This document shows, piece after piece, positions 49,771 to 59,642 of a stretch of DNA of 64,000 bases. Under the pieces are notes generated by a model. That model searched no databases. It worked only from the letters and a program-made list of their open reading frames with translations, and was not told where the DNA came from. Numbering within the stretch: position 1 is the stretch's first letter; each line of letters begins with the position of its first letter. Origin of the DNA: Haloterrigena turkmenica DSM 5511 (lineage in GTDB: Archaea; Halobacteriota; Halobacteria; Halobacteriales; Natrialbaceae). The DNA lies in assembly GCF_000025325.1 (NCBI RefSeq), contig NC_013743.1, forward strand, positions 496,001 to 560,000, in the 5' to 3' direction. Position numbers and translations under genes: made by a program.

Positions 49771-50838
49771 ATGGCGCAGGCATCCCAGGAGTTCGGTGAG
49801 TGGCCGCTGAAACGCCTGATGACGGAAGTCGTCGGCTCCGGTCCCAAGTCCGCCGACGACATGAGTCGCGAGCAAGCCCGCGAGGCCTTCCAGCGGATTC
49901 TGGCGGGCAAGCCCGACGCGACGACGCTGGGGGCGTTCTGGCTGGCCAATCGCTGGAAGCGCAACAACCCCGAGGAGCTGGCCGGCTACACCGACGTCAT
50001 GCGCGAGGAGTCGGTCGTCACCGCCGAACCCGAGGCCGATCCGGTCGACTGCGGCGCGAACTACGACGGGAAGCACAGTTCGGCCGTCCTCGGCGTCGGC
50101 GCCGGCCTCGTGGCCGCCGCCGCGGGCACGCCGGTCGTCGTTCACTCCGGCGACCGCGTCCCGACCCAGAAGGCCACGGCGTACAAACACGTCCTCGACG
50201 AACTCGGGATTCGAACCGACCTCGAGCCCGAAGAGAGCGCCGACATGGTCGACGAGACCGGCTTCGGCTTCTACTACCAGCCCGCGTTCAACCCCGGTGT
50301 CCACGACCTCTACGACCGTCGCGACCAGATGGGCGTGCGGACGTTCGTCAACACGATCGAGACCGTCGGCAACCCCGCGAACGCCGACGTCCACCTCGGC
50401 TCGTTCTACCACCTCGCGTTCGCGAAGAAGCTGACCGATCTCATCCGGGAGAGCGACCACCTCGACTACTCGCGGGCCATCTTCTTCCAGGGAATGGAGG
50501 GCTACGACGACATCCGCCCCGGCTACACGAAGGTCGCCGAGTGGAACGAGGGCGAGGAACTCGAGGACTACGAGATCGAGACCGCCGAGTACGGCATGGA
50601 GATGGAAAACGAGGACCTTGAGGTCGACGACGTCACCGCCGATTCGGCGTCGATCACCGAGGCGGTGCTCGCCGGCGAGCGCGACGACCACTTCGCCGAC
50701 GCCATCGCCCTCAACGGCGCGTTCCGGATGTACGCCCGCGAGGACGTCGATACGCTCGAGGCGGGACTCGAACAGGCCCGCGACGTTATCGCCGACGGCA
50801 GCGCCGAAGCGGTGCTCGAGGACCTGCGAGCGTTCTGA
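49771..50838 (+). CDS. TrpD2-like glycosyltransferase (anthranilate phosphoribosyltransferase family)
   Basis: The 355-residue protein has the TrpD fold: an N-terminal helical domain (MTEVVGSGPKSADDMSREQA) and the PRPP-binding-like segment CGANYDGKHSSAVLGVGAGL. Conserved stretches then follow (TPVVVHSGDRVPTQKATAYK, GFGFYYQPAFNPGVHDLYDR, MGVRTFVNTIETVGNPANAD). It differs from true TrpD (no KHGN-type motif; NYDGKH instead) and resembles TrpD2/YbiB proteins. YbiB binds nucleic acid, so tryptophan synthesis is unlikely. Confidence 0.85.
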   Translation: MAQASQEFGEWPLKRLMTEVVGSGPKSADDMSREQAREAFQRILAGKPDATTLGAFWLANRWKRNNPEELAGYTDVMREESVVTAEPEADPVDCGANYDGKHSSAVLGVGAGLVAAAAGTPVVVHSGDRVPTQKATAYKHVLDELGIRTDLEPEESADMVDETGFGFYYQPAFNPGVHDLYDRRDQMGVRTFVNTIETVGNPANADVHLGSFYHLAFAKKLTDLIRESDHLDYSRAIFFQGMEGYDDIRPGYTKVAEWNEGEELEDYEIETAEYGMEMENEDLEVDDVTADSASITEAVLAGERDDHFADAIALNGAFRMYAREDVDTLEAGLEQARDVIADGSAEAVLEDLRAF

Positions 50839-51087
50839 GACGCGCCGTCGATTTTGCGACTGACGAGCGCGCGGTCGTCACTGCGTCGGTTGTCAGAGAC
50901 GCGCTCGTCCGCGAACGAAGCGCCGATTTCCTCGAGTCTCGTTTCCATCAGCGACGCCACCGACCGTTCGATGTCCATATTCTGCAATTACCACTGTTTC
51001 AGCTTCGACACATTCTATCAAACACTGAATCTCTAATCTGCTAAAATAATGAACGAATTTATATTCCTAGCGTCCGATTCCGCGAGT

Positions 51088-51846
51088 ATGCGACTCGAAG
51101 ACAAAACCGTCGTTATCACAGGTGCGGGCGCGGGGATCGGTCGGGAGACGGCACTGCGATGCGCCGACGAAGGCGCGCGGGTCATCGTCACCGACGTCGA
51201 CGTCGAGGGCGGCGAGGAAACCGTCGAACTGATCGCCGAGGCCGGCGGCGAGGCCGAGTTCGCCGAACTCGACGTCACCGACAGCGATCGGTTCCACGAC
51301 GTCGTCGACACCGTCGCCGAGGACTACGGCCTCGACGTGATGATCAACAACGCCGGCACCGGCCATCCCGGCGGTCCGCTCGAGGACCTCGACGAGGAGG
51401 TTCGGGACTTCGTGGTCGATATCAACATCAACGGCGTCTGGAACGGCTGTTCCGCGGCCTTGCCCCACATGAAAGACCAGGGCCACGGCGCGATCGTCAA
51501 CGTCGGCTCGCTGGCGAGCATCCTCGGACTCCCACATCAGGCCGCCTACGCGACGACCAAGGCCGCCGTGTTGAACCTGACCCGGACCGTCGCGGCGGAG
51601 GCCGGCCCCTACGGCGTCCGCGCCAACGCCGTCTGTCCCGGTTTCACGGAGACCCAACTGCTCGACGAGTATCTGGATCAGCAGAGCGATCCGGAGCGGG
51701 CCCGCGAGGCGATGGTCGAGGAGTACCCGCTCAAGCGGCTCGGCGAACCCGAGGAGATCGCCGACGCGATCCTGTTTCTCGCCAGCGACGAGGCCTCGTT
51801 CGTCACCGGCCACGGACTGGTCGTCGACGGCGGCTATTCGGCCTGA
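51088..51846 (+). CDS. SDR-family oxidoreductase (FabG-like)
   Basis: A 252-residue classical short-chain dehydrogenase with NAD(P) motif TGAGAGIG, NNAG (MINNAGTGHPG), catalytic Ser in NVGSLAS and YATTK (YxxxK). The PGFTET end-loop is also present. It reduces a carbonyl or oxidises an alcohol on a substrate that cannot be told from sequence. ATG 51088 is the family start. Confidence 0.95.
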   Translation: MRLEDKTVVITGAGAGIGRETALRCADEGARVIVTDVDVEGGEETVELIAEAGGEAEFAELDVTDSDRFHDVVDTVAEDYGLDVMINNAGTGHPGGPLEDLDEEVRDFVVDININGVWNGCSAALPHMKDQGHGAIVNVGSLASILGLPHQAAYATTKAAVLNLTRTVAAEAGPYGVRANAVCPGFTETQLLDEYLDQQSDPERAREAMVEEYPLKRLGEPEEIADAILFLASDEASFVTGHGLVVDGGYSA

Positions 51847-51946
51847 GAGCCGCTTTCGGATCACCAATCGGTACCGAACCGAAACGGCTTTTTCCACTGC
51901 CTTCGTTTCGTTCCAGTAACACGTCCGCCATCGGACGACGGTCCCC

Positions 51947-52447
51947 ATGACGCTCGCTCCAGCACTCGTCGACGTCGGCAGCGCGCTCGAGGAGGCGACC
52001 GGCGCCGGTCGATACCTCCTCGTGTTCGTCCTCGCGATGATTCCGGCGGTCGAACCGTTCATCGTCATCCCGGTCGCGATCGGACTCGGCTTCGATCCGA
52101 CCGCCACCGGCGCCGCCGCCTTCGCCGGCAGCGCCACTGCGGTTGGCGCCATCGTGATTGCCCACGAACGACTCACGGCGTGGTGGACCCGCCGACGGGG
52201 CGGTGACGACCTCGACTCGAGTGACCGGTACGGTCGCGCGCGGCGGCTCTGGAAGCGCTACGGAATCGTCGGGCTTTCGTTCGCCGGCCCGATACTCGCC
52301 GGGATCCACCTCACGGCGCTGCTGGCAGTGGTCGTCGGCGAGGACACGCGGTTGACCGTCGGCTGGCTCACGGCCGGACTCGCGGCCTGGACGGTCGCTC
52401 TCGTCGGCGGTTCGATCGCCGGCATCTCGCTGCTCGGGCTCCGCTGA
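51947..52447 (+). CDS. Small multidrug export-family membrane protein
   Basis: The 166-residue protein has about four membrane helices and matches the Sm_multidrug_ex family: VLAMIPAVEPFIVIPVAIGL near the start, WKRYGIVGLSFAGPILAGIH in the middle and a last helix LAAWTVALVGGSIAGISLLG. Transport function is by family naming only. A broken-looking ATG start at 51947 follows the SDR gene by 100 bp. Confidence 0.85.
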   Translation: MTLAPALVDVGSALEEATGAGRYLLVFVLAMIPAVEPFIVIPVAIGLGFDPTATGAAAFAGSATAVGAIVIAHERLTAWWTRRRGGDDLDSSDRYGRARRLWKRYGIVGLSFAGPILAGIHLTALLAVVVGEDTRLTVGWLTAGLAAWTVALVGGSIAGISLLGLR

Positions 52448-52468
52448 ACGCTCATTCCGTGGGCTCCG

Positions 52469-53452
52469 CTACCCGGTCTCCCCGCGGACCAGCGCGACGC
52501 TCGCGAGCTGGTCGCCCGCGGTCACGGTCGCCTCACGGGTCAGCGCGTAGAGGATTCCGTCGCGGTCCGCGACCGCCTCGTGGCGCGGTTCGTACGTCCG
52601 CGGATCGTAGACGGTTCCGAGTGGCGTCCCTTCGGCGATATCCTGGCCGACCTCGAGCCCCGGTTCCGGGCGGAAGAGGCCGGAGCCGTCGGCGGTGACC
52701 TGTCCGAGGTGGTTGCGCGCGACCGTCTGGTTTCGCTCCGGAACGTCGCCGGGGAGCAACCCCATATACCGGCAGACGCCGAGCAGTCCCTCGACGCCCT
52801 CCTCGACGGCGTCCTCGAGGATCTGCTTGTTGTGGGCGAGTTCGGGCGTGATCGAGGGGATCCCCTCCCCGGCGGCAACGACGCGGAGCTTCCCCGCGAA
52901 GCCGCGCCGGTGCCACTCCTCGTTGGCGTCCTCGTCGGCCTCTTCGGAGAGCAGCAGGTCGGTGCCGAAGGCTTCGGCGAGCGCGCGCGACCGTTCGTCG
53001 CCCTCACGGTAGACGACGTGGGGGTACATGTCGGGGCTCCCCGTGTGGAGGTCGACGATGGCGTCGGCGCGGCTCACCTCCGTCCAGAGTCGCGCGGCCA
53101 TCTGCTGGTGGAGGCTCCCGTTCACGTCGCCCGGCCAGATCCGGTTCATGTTCGGGTTGACGCTGTCGAACTCCTCGGGTGTGATGTAGGAGACCAGATC
53201 GAAGGTCAGCGGGTTCGCGACGGGGACGGCGACGATCGTTCCCGACAGCTCCTCGAGGGGCAGCCGCTCGTGGAACCGCCGGAGCGTCTCAGTCCCGTTG
53301 ATCTCGCGGCCGTGCTGGGCGGCTTGCACGTACAGTGTCGGCCCATCCTCGGCGCCGCGATACGTGTGGAACGTCGTCGTGAGTTCGACGCCGGAGGGCA
53401 GTCTCGCGAGCGTCACCTCCTCGACCGTGTGGGTTCCGGTGTGCTGACTCAT
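52469..53452 (-). CDS. Succinylglutamate desuccinylase/aspartoacylase-family protein
   Basis: The 327-residue zinc carboxypeptidase-like enzyme has the metal pair in AAQHGREINGTE (His, Glu) and the third ligand His in AIVDLHTGSP, followed by a C-terminal beta domain (GLFRPEPGLEVGQDIAEGTP). Family members hydrolyse N-acyl amino acids. It is convergent with the small multidrug-export gene, 21 bp away. Confidence 0.9.
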   Translation of the reverse strand: MSQHTGTHTVEEVTLARLPSGVELTTTFHTYRGAEDGPTLYVQAAQHGREINGTETLRRFHERLPLEELSGTIVAVPVANPLTFDLVSYITPEEFDSVNPNMNRIWPGDVNGSLHQQMAARLWTEVSRADAIVDLHTGSPDMYPHVVYREGDERSRALAEAFGTDLLLSEEADEDANEEWHRRGFAGKLRVVAAGEGIPSITPELAHNKQILEDAVEEGVEGLLGVCRYMGLLPGDVPERNQTVARNHLGQVTADGSGLFRPEPGLEVGQDIAEGTPLGTVYDPRTYEPRHEAVADRDGILYALTREATVTAGDQLASVALVRGETG

Positions 53453-53628
53453 ACGCCGTCGTTCCATGTCCGGCGGTATGTAGCTGCGGCCGGCCTGTTG
53501 CCGGTATCGCTCGAGATTACGAACGCAACCGCTCTGAGTGAAGTATACTAAATCATCTTCACATCTTCAGCGATGAGTACAGGGGAACGACTGTCCGGCC
53601 TCTACCCATTCACCCGATTACTCACACA

Positions 53629-53637
53629 ACGATTATA
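53629..53637 (+). promoter_or_regulatory. TATA box of the response regulator gene
   Basis: CGATTATAC is centred about 29 bp before the ATG at 53662, giving a leaderless transcript. This decides for 53662 over the in-frame ATG at 53641. Confidence 0.5.
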
Positions 53638-53661
53638 CAGATGGCAGCATTTGAACCGACA

Positions 53662-54129
53662 ATGACCGATAGCTGTGCGACGCCGCATAGTGGCTACTCC
53701 CAGACACTTTTGCTGGTAGAGGATAATCCGGGTGACGCACGGCTGATCAAGGAAGCATTCAGTCCAGCACTTGCGGACCGACTCCGCGTCGTTTCGACGG
53801 GAGATGAGGCGCTCGATTTCGTTAATCAACGTGGAGAATACGTAGATGCCCAGCGGCCGGACCTCATCCTCCTCGATTGGCATCTCCCCGGCATAGATGG
53901 CGGGAACGTATTAGCCGAACTGAACTCCGATTCGAATCACCGTCGTATCCCCGTTATCGTATTGACGGGATCACAGTCTGCACAGGAGGTCCGCGATGCG
54001 TATACAAAGAATGCGAACGCCTGTATCAGCAAGACAGCGGAACCGGACGAACTCGAAGAGACACTTCGTGTGCTCGAGAACTTCTGGTTGACTGCCGTGC
54101 GGCTCCCTTCTCCTGCCAACGAGGTGTGA
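53662..54129 (+). CDS. Receiver-only response regulator
   Basis: From ATG 53662 the protein is 155 residues, one receiver domain without an output domain. The acidic pocket is in LLLVEDNPGD, the phospho-acceptor Asp in DLILLDWHLPG, Thr in VIVLTGSQ and Lys in ACISKTAEP, so all key residues are present. It resembles the second receiver protein at 62774, which has lost them. Its partner could be a histidine kinase such as that at 54973. Confidence 0.93.
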   Translation: MTDSCATPHSGYSQTLLLVEDNPGDARLIKEAFSPALADRLRVVSTGDEALDFVNQRGEYVDAQRPDLILLDWHLPGIDGGNVLAELNSDSNHRRIPVIVLTGSQSAQEVRDAYTKNANACISKTAEPDELEETLRVLENFWLTAVRLPSPANEV

Positions 54130-54323
54130 CCCTCTCTCGCGCTACGATACGTTGCAGGTGGTCGTCCTGTTCGCATGTATGGGGAGGCAGTATGTTTCCT
54201 GAAACTGGTGTGTACGTGCCGTGAACGGATCGAGGGCGATGAGAGCAGATATCGACGGCTCGAAGCGAGGGAGCAGCGGTCGAGACCACTACCGTTTTCC
54301 GTAGCCCTGCCGTCTCGCCGGAC

Positions 54324-54842
54324 ATGGGAGACGTTACTGCCACCCTGCACACGAACCGCGGCGATATCGAAGTCGAACTCTACGACGAGCGCGCGCCGCG
54401 GACCGTCGACAACTTCGTCGGTCTCGCGACCGGCGGCAAGACCTGGGAAGACCCCGAGACGGGCGAGGAGGTCGAGGGCGAGCCGCTGTACGACGACGTC
54501 GCCTTCCACCGCGTCATCGAGGACTTCATGATTCAGGGCGGCGACCCGACCGAGACCGGTCGCGGCGGCCCCGGCTACCAGTTCGACGATGAGTTCCACG
54601 ACGAACTGCGCCACGACGACGAGGGCATCCTGAGCATGGCCAACTCCGGGCCCGACACCAACGGCTCGCAGTTCTTCATCACGCTCGACGCTCAGCCTCA
54701 CCTCGACGACCGCCACTCCGTCTTCGGCAAGGTCATCGACGGCATGGACGTCGTCCACGAGATCGGGAACGTCGACACGGACCCGAACGACCAGCCGCGT
54801 GAGGAGGTCGTCCTCGAGTCGGTCTCCGTCGACTACGAGTAA
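54324..54842 (+). CDS. Cyclophilin-type peptidyl-prolyl isomerase
   Basis: The 172-residue protein carries FHRVIEDFMIQGGDPTETGR, SMANSGPDTNGSQFFITLDA and HSVFGKVIDGMDVVHEIG, the active-site signature set of cyclophilins. It is cytoplasmic (no signal) and assists folding. An acidic insertion (EDPETGEEVEGEP) near residue 42 is a usual haloarchaeal feature. Confidence 0.96.
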   Translation: MGDVTATLHTNRGDIEVELYDERAPRTVDNFVGLATGGKTWEDPETGEEVEGEPLYDDVAFHRVIEDFMIQGGDPTETGRGGPGYQFDDEFHDELRHDDEGILSMANSGPDTNGSQFFITLDAQPHLDDRHSVFGKVIDGMDVVHEIGNVDTDPNDQPREEVVLESVSVDYE

Positions 54843-54972
54843 CGACCGAACTTCGGGGGCCGTCACTGACGGCGACGGCGTCCGAATCGCCGTCACTGCC
54901 CCTCGAGTGACGAGATATTCGACAGCGGCCGGACAAAGACGTTTTACCGCCGCCGCCACTGTATTCCGGTGA

Positions 54973-57900
54973 ATGGGATCGTCGTCCACTGACGCGGATC
55001 ACCGCGCGCAGCTTCACCGGCAGGAGGTCGTCGCCGACCTCAGCCAGCAGGCCCTCGAGACGGGGGATCTCGACGGGGTACTGGCCGATGCGGCGCTCGC
55101 TATCACGGAGACGCTCGATATCGAGTACTGTTCCGTGTTCGAACTCCGACCCGATCGAACGGCCGCCGTGTTGCGCGCCGGCGCCGGCTGGCCGACCGAT
55201 CGACTCGGGTCGACCACCGTGTCCGTGGAGCGGACCTCGTGGACGGGCGACGCGGTTCGCGAGGCGGAGCCGGTCGTTGCCGACGATCTCGACGCTGAGT
55301 CGCGGTTTTCCATCCCAGAGGCGCTCACCGATCGCGACGTCGCAAGCGGCGTCGCCGTCCGCATCGGCCCGGCGGAGCAGCCGTGGGGCGTCCTCGGCGC
55401 GTACGCGACCGAGAGCCACGCGTTTTTGGAGGCCGACGTCGACTTCCTCGAGCGCGTCGCGGACGTCCTCGGATCGGCGGTCGAACACGCCCGCACACGG
55501 CGTGACCTCGAGCGAACGGAGCGCCGGTTCGAAGCGATCTTCGAGGATCCGAACATCCTCGTGGGACTGCTCGATCCGGACGGTACGGTCCGGGACATCA
55601 ACGGGACGGCGATGGAGTACATCGACGCTGACCTCGAGGACGTGACCGGCGAGTTGTTCTGGGAGACGCCGTGGTGGGGCGAGGGCAGCGACGCGCGGGA
55701 CGACGTCAAGCGGTGGACCGAGCGGGCGGCGGCCGGCGAGTACGTCGAGTTCGAGGCCGATCTCACGCGACCGGACGGCGAGTGGTACACCCTGAACGGC
55801 GCCTTCCGGCCGGTCACGAACGAGGAGGGGGAGGTCGTCTCGGTGATCGTCTCCGACCGCGACGTGACCGAGCGCAAGGCCCGCGAGCGGGAACTCGAGG
55901 AGTCCGAACAGCGCTACCGGACGCTGGTCGACCACTTCCCCAACGGCGCCGTCGCCCTCGTCGACGAGGACCTGACCTACCGGACCGTCGGCGGGAGCCC
56001 GACGGACACGGCCGACGCCACGGCCGATGAAATCGAGGGCGAACCGGTCGCCGAGGCCGTTCCGCCGTCGCTGGCCGACGAACTCGTCCCGCGCTACGAA
56101 GCCGCCCTCGAGGGCGAGTCGACCGCGTTCGAGACGACCGTGAACGGACGCGTCTACGACTTTCAGCTCGTCCCGGTCCGGGACGACGACGGCGAGGTGT
56201 TCGCCGCGCTCGGCATGTCACAGGACGTCACAGAGCGTAGGAAGCGCGAACGTCAACTCGAGGAGTCCGAGCAGCGCTACCGGACGTTGATGGAGTACTT
56301 CCCGAACGGGATCGTGACGCTGTTCGACCTCGATCTCCGGTACGAACTGGCGGCCGGGCGCGGATTCGACCGCATTCCCGTCGACCCCGCGGACTTCGAG
56401 GGAAGCCACGTCAGGGAGGTCTGGGACGACGAGGCCGCCGACACCCTGCAACCGGTGTTCGAGGCCGCCCTGGACGGCGAGGAGCAGTCGGTCGAACTCG
56501 AGTACAACGACCGCGTGTGGATCGTGCGGGTGGTCCCGATTACCGACGAACGCGGCGATGTCTTCGCGGGCATGACCATGGCCCAGGATATCACCGAGCG
56601 CAAGCGACACGAGCAGTACCTCCGGGAGACGACGGCGCAACTCGAGGCCGCGACCGAAGCGGGCGCGGTCGGCACGTGGGAGTGGCGCGTTCCGGAGGAC
56701 GAGATCGTCGCCGGCGAGACGTTCGCCGAGACGTTCGACGTCGATCCGCAGGCGGCCCGCGAGGGCGTCTCGAGCGAGCGGTTCCTCGAGTCGATCCACG
56801 AGGACGACCGCGCCCGCGTCGAGGCGAAGATCGAGGCAGCCTTCGAGTCCTGCGGGGAGTACGAGGCGGAGTACCGCGTCAGAACTGCCGACGGCGACCT
56901 CCGATGGGTCGTCGCCCGCGGTCACGTCGAATGCGACGAGGACGGGGACCCTGTCAGGTTCCCCGGCGCGCTCACTGACATCACCGAGCGGAAACACGCC
57001 GAGTTGGAACTGCAACGGAACAACGAGCAACTCGAGACGCTGTTCGACGTCCTTCCGGTCGGCGTCGTGGTCGCAGACGCCGACGGTCGGATCCGCCAGG
57101 CCAACGATACCGCCAGGGAAATCTGGGGCGGCGACGTGTTCAACACCGACACCGTCGCGGAGTACGAGCGGTATCCGGTGTGGTCGGCCGATTCCGGCGA
57201 GCGGATCTCGCCGGAGGAGATGACGCTCGCGCGCGTCCTCGACGGCGAGGAAGTGACGGAACCCGACATCTACGAGATCGAAGCCGACGACGGCGAGCGC
57301 CGGATCGTCCGCGTCGAGGGAATGCCGGTCCGGAACGAGCGCGGCGAGGTGGCCCGCGGCGTCGTCACCCTCACGGACATCACCGACCGCCGGGAGTCCC
57401 AGCGTCGCCTCGAGGAGTCCGAGCAGCGCTACCGGACGCTGATCGACCACTTCCCCAACGGCGGGGTCGGACTGTTCGACGAGAACCTCGAGTACCAGAT
57501 CACCGGCGGCGAGGCGTTCGACGAGATCGGCGCCTCCGCGGACGATATCGTCGGTCAGACGCTCTGGGAGCGGTATCCGTCCGAGATGGCGGAGCGCCTC
57601 GAGCCGAAGTTCAGGGCCGCGCTCGAGGGCGAGGTCAGTTCCTTCGAGATGGCGTTTCACGACCGGGATTGGATGGCGTACACGGTTCCCGTCATGGACG
57701 ACGACGACGAGATCTTCGGCGGGATGGTCATGGTCCAGGAGATCACCGAGCGAAAGGAGCGCGAGCGGAAACTCCGCGAGCGCGAGCGTCGCCTCGAGCA
57801 GTACAAGGAGTACATCGACGAGATCCTCGACGCCATCGACGACGTGTTCTACGTCATCGGCGAGGACGGCTCGCTACAGCGGTGGAACCGGAGCGTGACC

Positions 57901-59571
57901 GACGTAACCGGCTACTCAGACGAGGAGATCGCTGCGATGGAGCCGACGGACCTCTTTATCGACGACGATGTCGAGGACGCCCTCGCAGCCATCAGAGCGG
58001 GATTCGAAACGGGGTCGGTCAACGTGGAACTGACGGTTCGGACCAACGACGGCGACGCCGTCCCCTTCGAGTTCAACGCCTCGCGGCTCGAGGATCCCTG
58101 GGGGAACACGGTGCTGGCCGGAATCGGACGCGACATCACCGATCGGCTCGAGCGCGAGAAACACCTCGAGCGGTACGAAACGATCGTCGAGACGGTCAAT
58201 GACGGCGTCTACGTCGTCGACGAGGACGGGCGCTTCACGATGGTCAACGAGACGTACGCGTCGATGGTCGGCTACGAACCGGACGAACTCGTCGGCGAGC
58301 ACGTCTCGATGGTCGTCGACGACGACGTCTCGGCGCAGGTCCCGAAGCTAATGGCCGAACAGACCGATCGGCCGACGCTGGAGGCGACGGTCCGAACGGC
58401 CGACGGCGACCGAATTCCCGCCGAGGCGACGTTCGCGATGTTACCCGAGGACGACAGCCGGTGGCACCGCGTCGGCGTCGTCCGGGACATTAGCGAGCGC
58501 AAGGAACGCGAACGCCGACTCGAGGAGTCGGAGCGCCGATACCGGACGCTCGTCGAGAACTTCCCCGGCGGTGCGGTGGGGCTGTACGACGAGGACCTCG
58601 AGTACATCGTCGTCGGTGGCGAGGCGTTCGACGACCTCGGCATTGAGGAAGACGAGGTCGCCGGGGCGACGGTCGACGAACGGTTTTCGGACGAGCTCGT
58701 CGCGGAGATCAGACCGTACTTCCGGGCCGTGTTCGAGGGCGAGTCGAACACGTTCGAGTATCAGGCCCACGGACGGGACGTCTGGGCCCACACCCTCCCC
58801 CTTCGAAACGAGGACGACGAGATCTTCGCGGGCATGGTCATGGCCCAGGACGTCACCGAACGCAAGGAGTACCAGCGCAAACTCGAGGAGTCCAACGAGC
58901 GCTTAGAGCGGTTCGCCTACGCGGCCTCCCACGACCTCCAGGAACCGCTCCGGATGGTGACGAGCTACCTCACGCTGCTCGAGAACCGGTACGCCGACGC
59001 CTTCGACGAGGACGGGCGGGAGTTCCTCGAGTTCGCGGTCGACGGCGCCGATCGGATGCGCGAGATGATCGACGGCCTGCTCGAGTATTCCCGCGTCGAG
59101 ACGCGGGGCGACCCGTTCGAACCGATGGATCTCGACGATATCGTCGACGACGTCCTCGAGGACCTCCAGTTCCGGATCGAGGAGACGGACGCCGAGCTCA
59201 CCGTTGAGGACCTCCCGCGCGTCGAGGGCGACGCCAGCCAGTTGCGGCAGGTGTTCCAGAACCTGCTGTCGAACGCGCTCACCTACAGCGGTGACGAGCC
59301 GCCCCGGATTCACGTCGGCGCCGAGCGCCGGGATGACGAGTGGGTGATCTCGGTCGCGGACGAGGGGATCGGCATCGATCCCGAGGATCAGGATCGCGTG
59401 TTCACAATCTTCGACCGCCTCCACAGTCGCAGCGAGTACGATGGGACCGGTATCGGGCTGGCGCTCTGTGAGCGGATCGTCGAGCGCCACGGCGGGGAGA
59501 TCTGGGTCGACTCCGAACCCGGCGAGGGCTCGACGTTCTCCGTCGCCCTCCCCGCCTCCCGCGACTCGTAG
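54973..59571 (+). CDS. Nine-PAS sensor histidine kinase with GAF domain
   Basis: This 1532-residue soluble kinase has a GAF domain (about 25-178) and nine PAS units starting near 190, 308, 430, 550, 680, 814, 935, 1060 and 1183. A HisKA domain follows (AASHDLQEP, phospho-His near 1320), then an ATPase domain (N box LLSNALTYSG near 1431, G1 DEGIGIDPED near 1463, G2 GTGIGLALC). There are no membrane helices, so it senses something inside the cell. Four PAS units share a nearly fixed start (EESEQRYRTL, then FPNG or FPGG), meaning recent internal duplication. The output receiver is not fused. Confidence 0.95.
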   Translation: MGSSSTDADHRAQLHRQEVVADLSQQALETGDLDGVLADAALAITETLDIEYCSVFELRPDRTAAVLRAGAGWPTDRLGSTTVSVERTSWTGDAVREAEPVVADDLDAESRFSIPEALTDRDVASGVAVRIGPAEQPWGVLGAYATESHAFLEADVDFLERVADVLGSAVEHARTRRDLERTERRFEAIFEDPNILVGLLDPDGTVRDINGTAMEYIDADLEDVTGELFWETPWWGEGSDARDDVKRWTERAAAGEYVEFEADLTRPDGEWYTLNGAFRPVTNEEGEVVSVIVSDRDVTERKARERELEESEQRYRTLVDHFPNGAVALVDEDLTYRTVGGSPTDTADATADEIEGEPVAEAVPPSLADELVPRYEAALEGESTAFETTVNGRVYDFQLVPVRDDDGEVFAALGMSQDVTERRKRERQLEESEQRYRTLMEYFPNGIVTLFDLDLRYELAAGRGFDRIPVDPADFEGSHVREVWDDEAADTLQPVFEAALDGEEQSVELEYNDRVWIVRVVPITDERGDVFAGMTMAQDITERKRHEQYLRETTAQLEAATEAGAVGTWEWRVPEDEIVAGETFAETFDVDPQAAREGVSSERFLESIHEDDRARVEAKIEAAFESCGEYEAEYRVRTADGDLRWVVARGHVECDEDGDPVRFPGALTDITERKHAELELQRNNEQLETLFDVLPVGVVVADADGRIRQANDTAREIWGGDVFNTDTVAEYERYPVWSADSGERISPEEMTLARVLDGEEVTEPDIYEIEADDGERRIVRVEGMPVRNERGEVARGVVTLTDITDRRESQRRLEESEQRYRTLIDHFPNGGVGLFDENLEYQITGGEAFDEIGASADDIVGQTLWERYPSEMAERLEPKFRAALEGEVSSFEMAFHDRDWMAYTVPVMDDDDEIFGGMVMVQEITERKERERKLRERERRLEQYKEYIDEILDAIDDVFYVIGEDGSLQRWNRSVTDVTGYSDEEIAAMEPTDLFIDDDVEDALAAIRAGFETGSVNVELTVRTNDGDAVPFEFNASRLEDPWGNTVLAGIGRDITDRLEREKHLERYETIVETVNDGVYVVDEDGRFTMVNETYASMVGYEPDELVGEHVSMVVDDDVSAQVPKLMAEQTDRPTLEATVRTADGDRIPAEATFAMLPEDDSRWHRVGVVRDISERKERERRLEESERRYRTLVENFPGGAVGLYDEDLEYIVVGGEAFDDLGIEEDEVAGATVDERFSDELVAEIRPYFRAVFEGESNTFEYQAHGRDVWAHTLPLRNEDDEIFAGMVMAQDVTERKEYQRKLEESNERLERFAYAASHDLQEPLRMVTSYLTLLENRYADAFDEDGREFLEFAVDGADRMREMIDGLLEYSRVETRGDPFEPMDLDDIVDDVLEDLQFRIEETDAELTVEDLPRVEGDASQLRQVFQNLLSNALTYSGDEPPRIHVGAERRDDEWVISVADEGIGIDPEDQDRVFTIFDRLHSRSEYDGTGIGLALCERIVERHGGEIWVDSEPGEGSTFSVALPASRDS

Positions 59572-59642
59572 CCGTCGCGACCGAAACCGGCGAACGCGAG
59601 GGGTACCCGACCCGTTTACCCGCAATATCTCGTAGCGAGCCC

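Noticed and set aside
50850-50987. Minus-strand frame starting near 50978 (MDIERSVASLMETRLEE)
   Set aside because: It runs on into the antisense of the TrpD2-like gene without a break in composition typical of a real gene end; no family is recognised.
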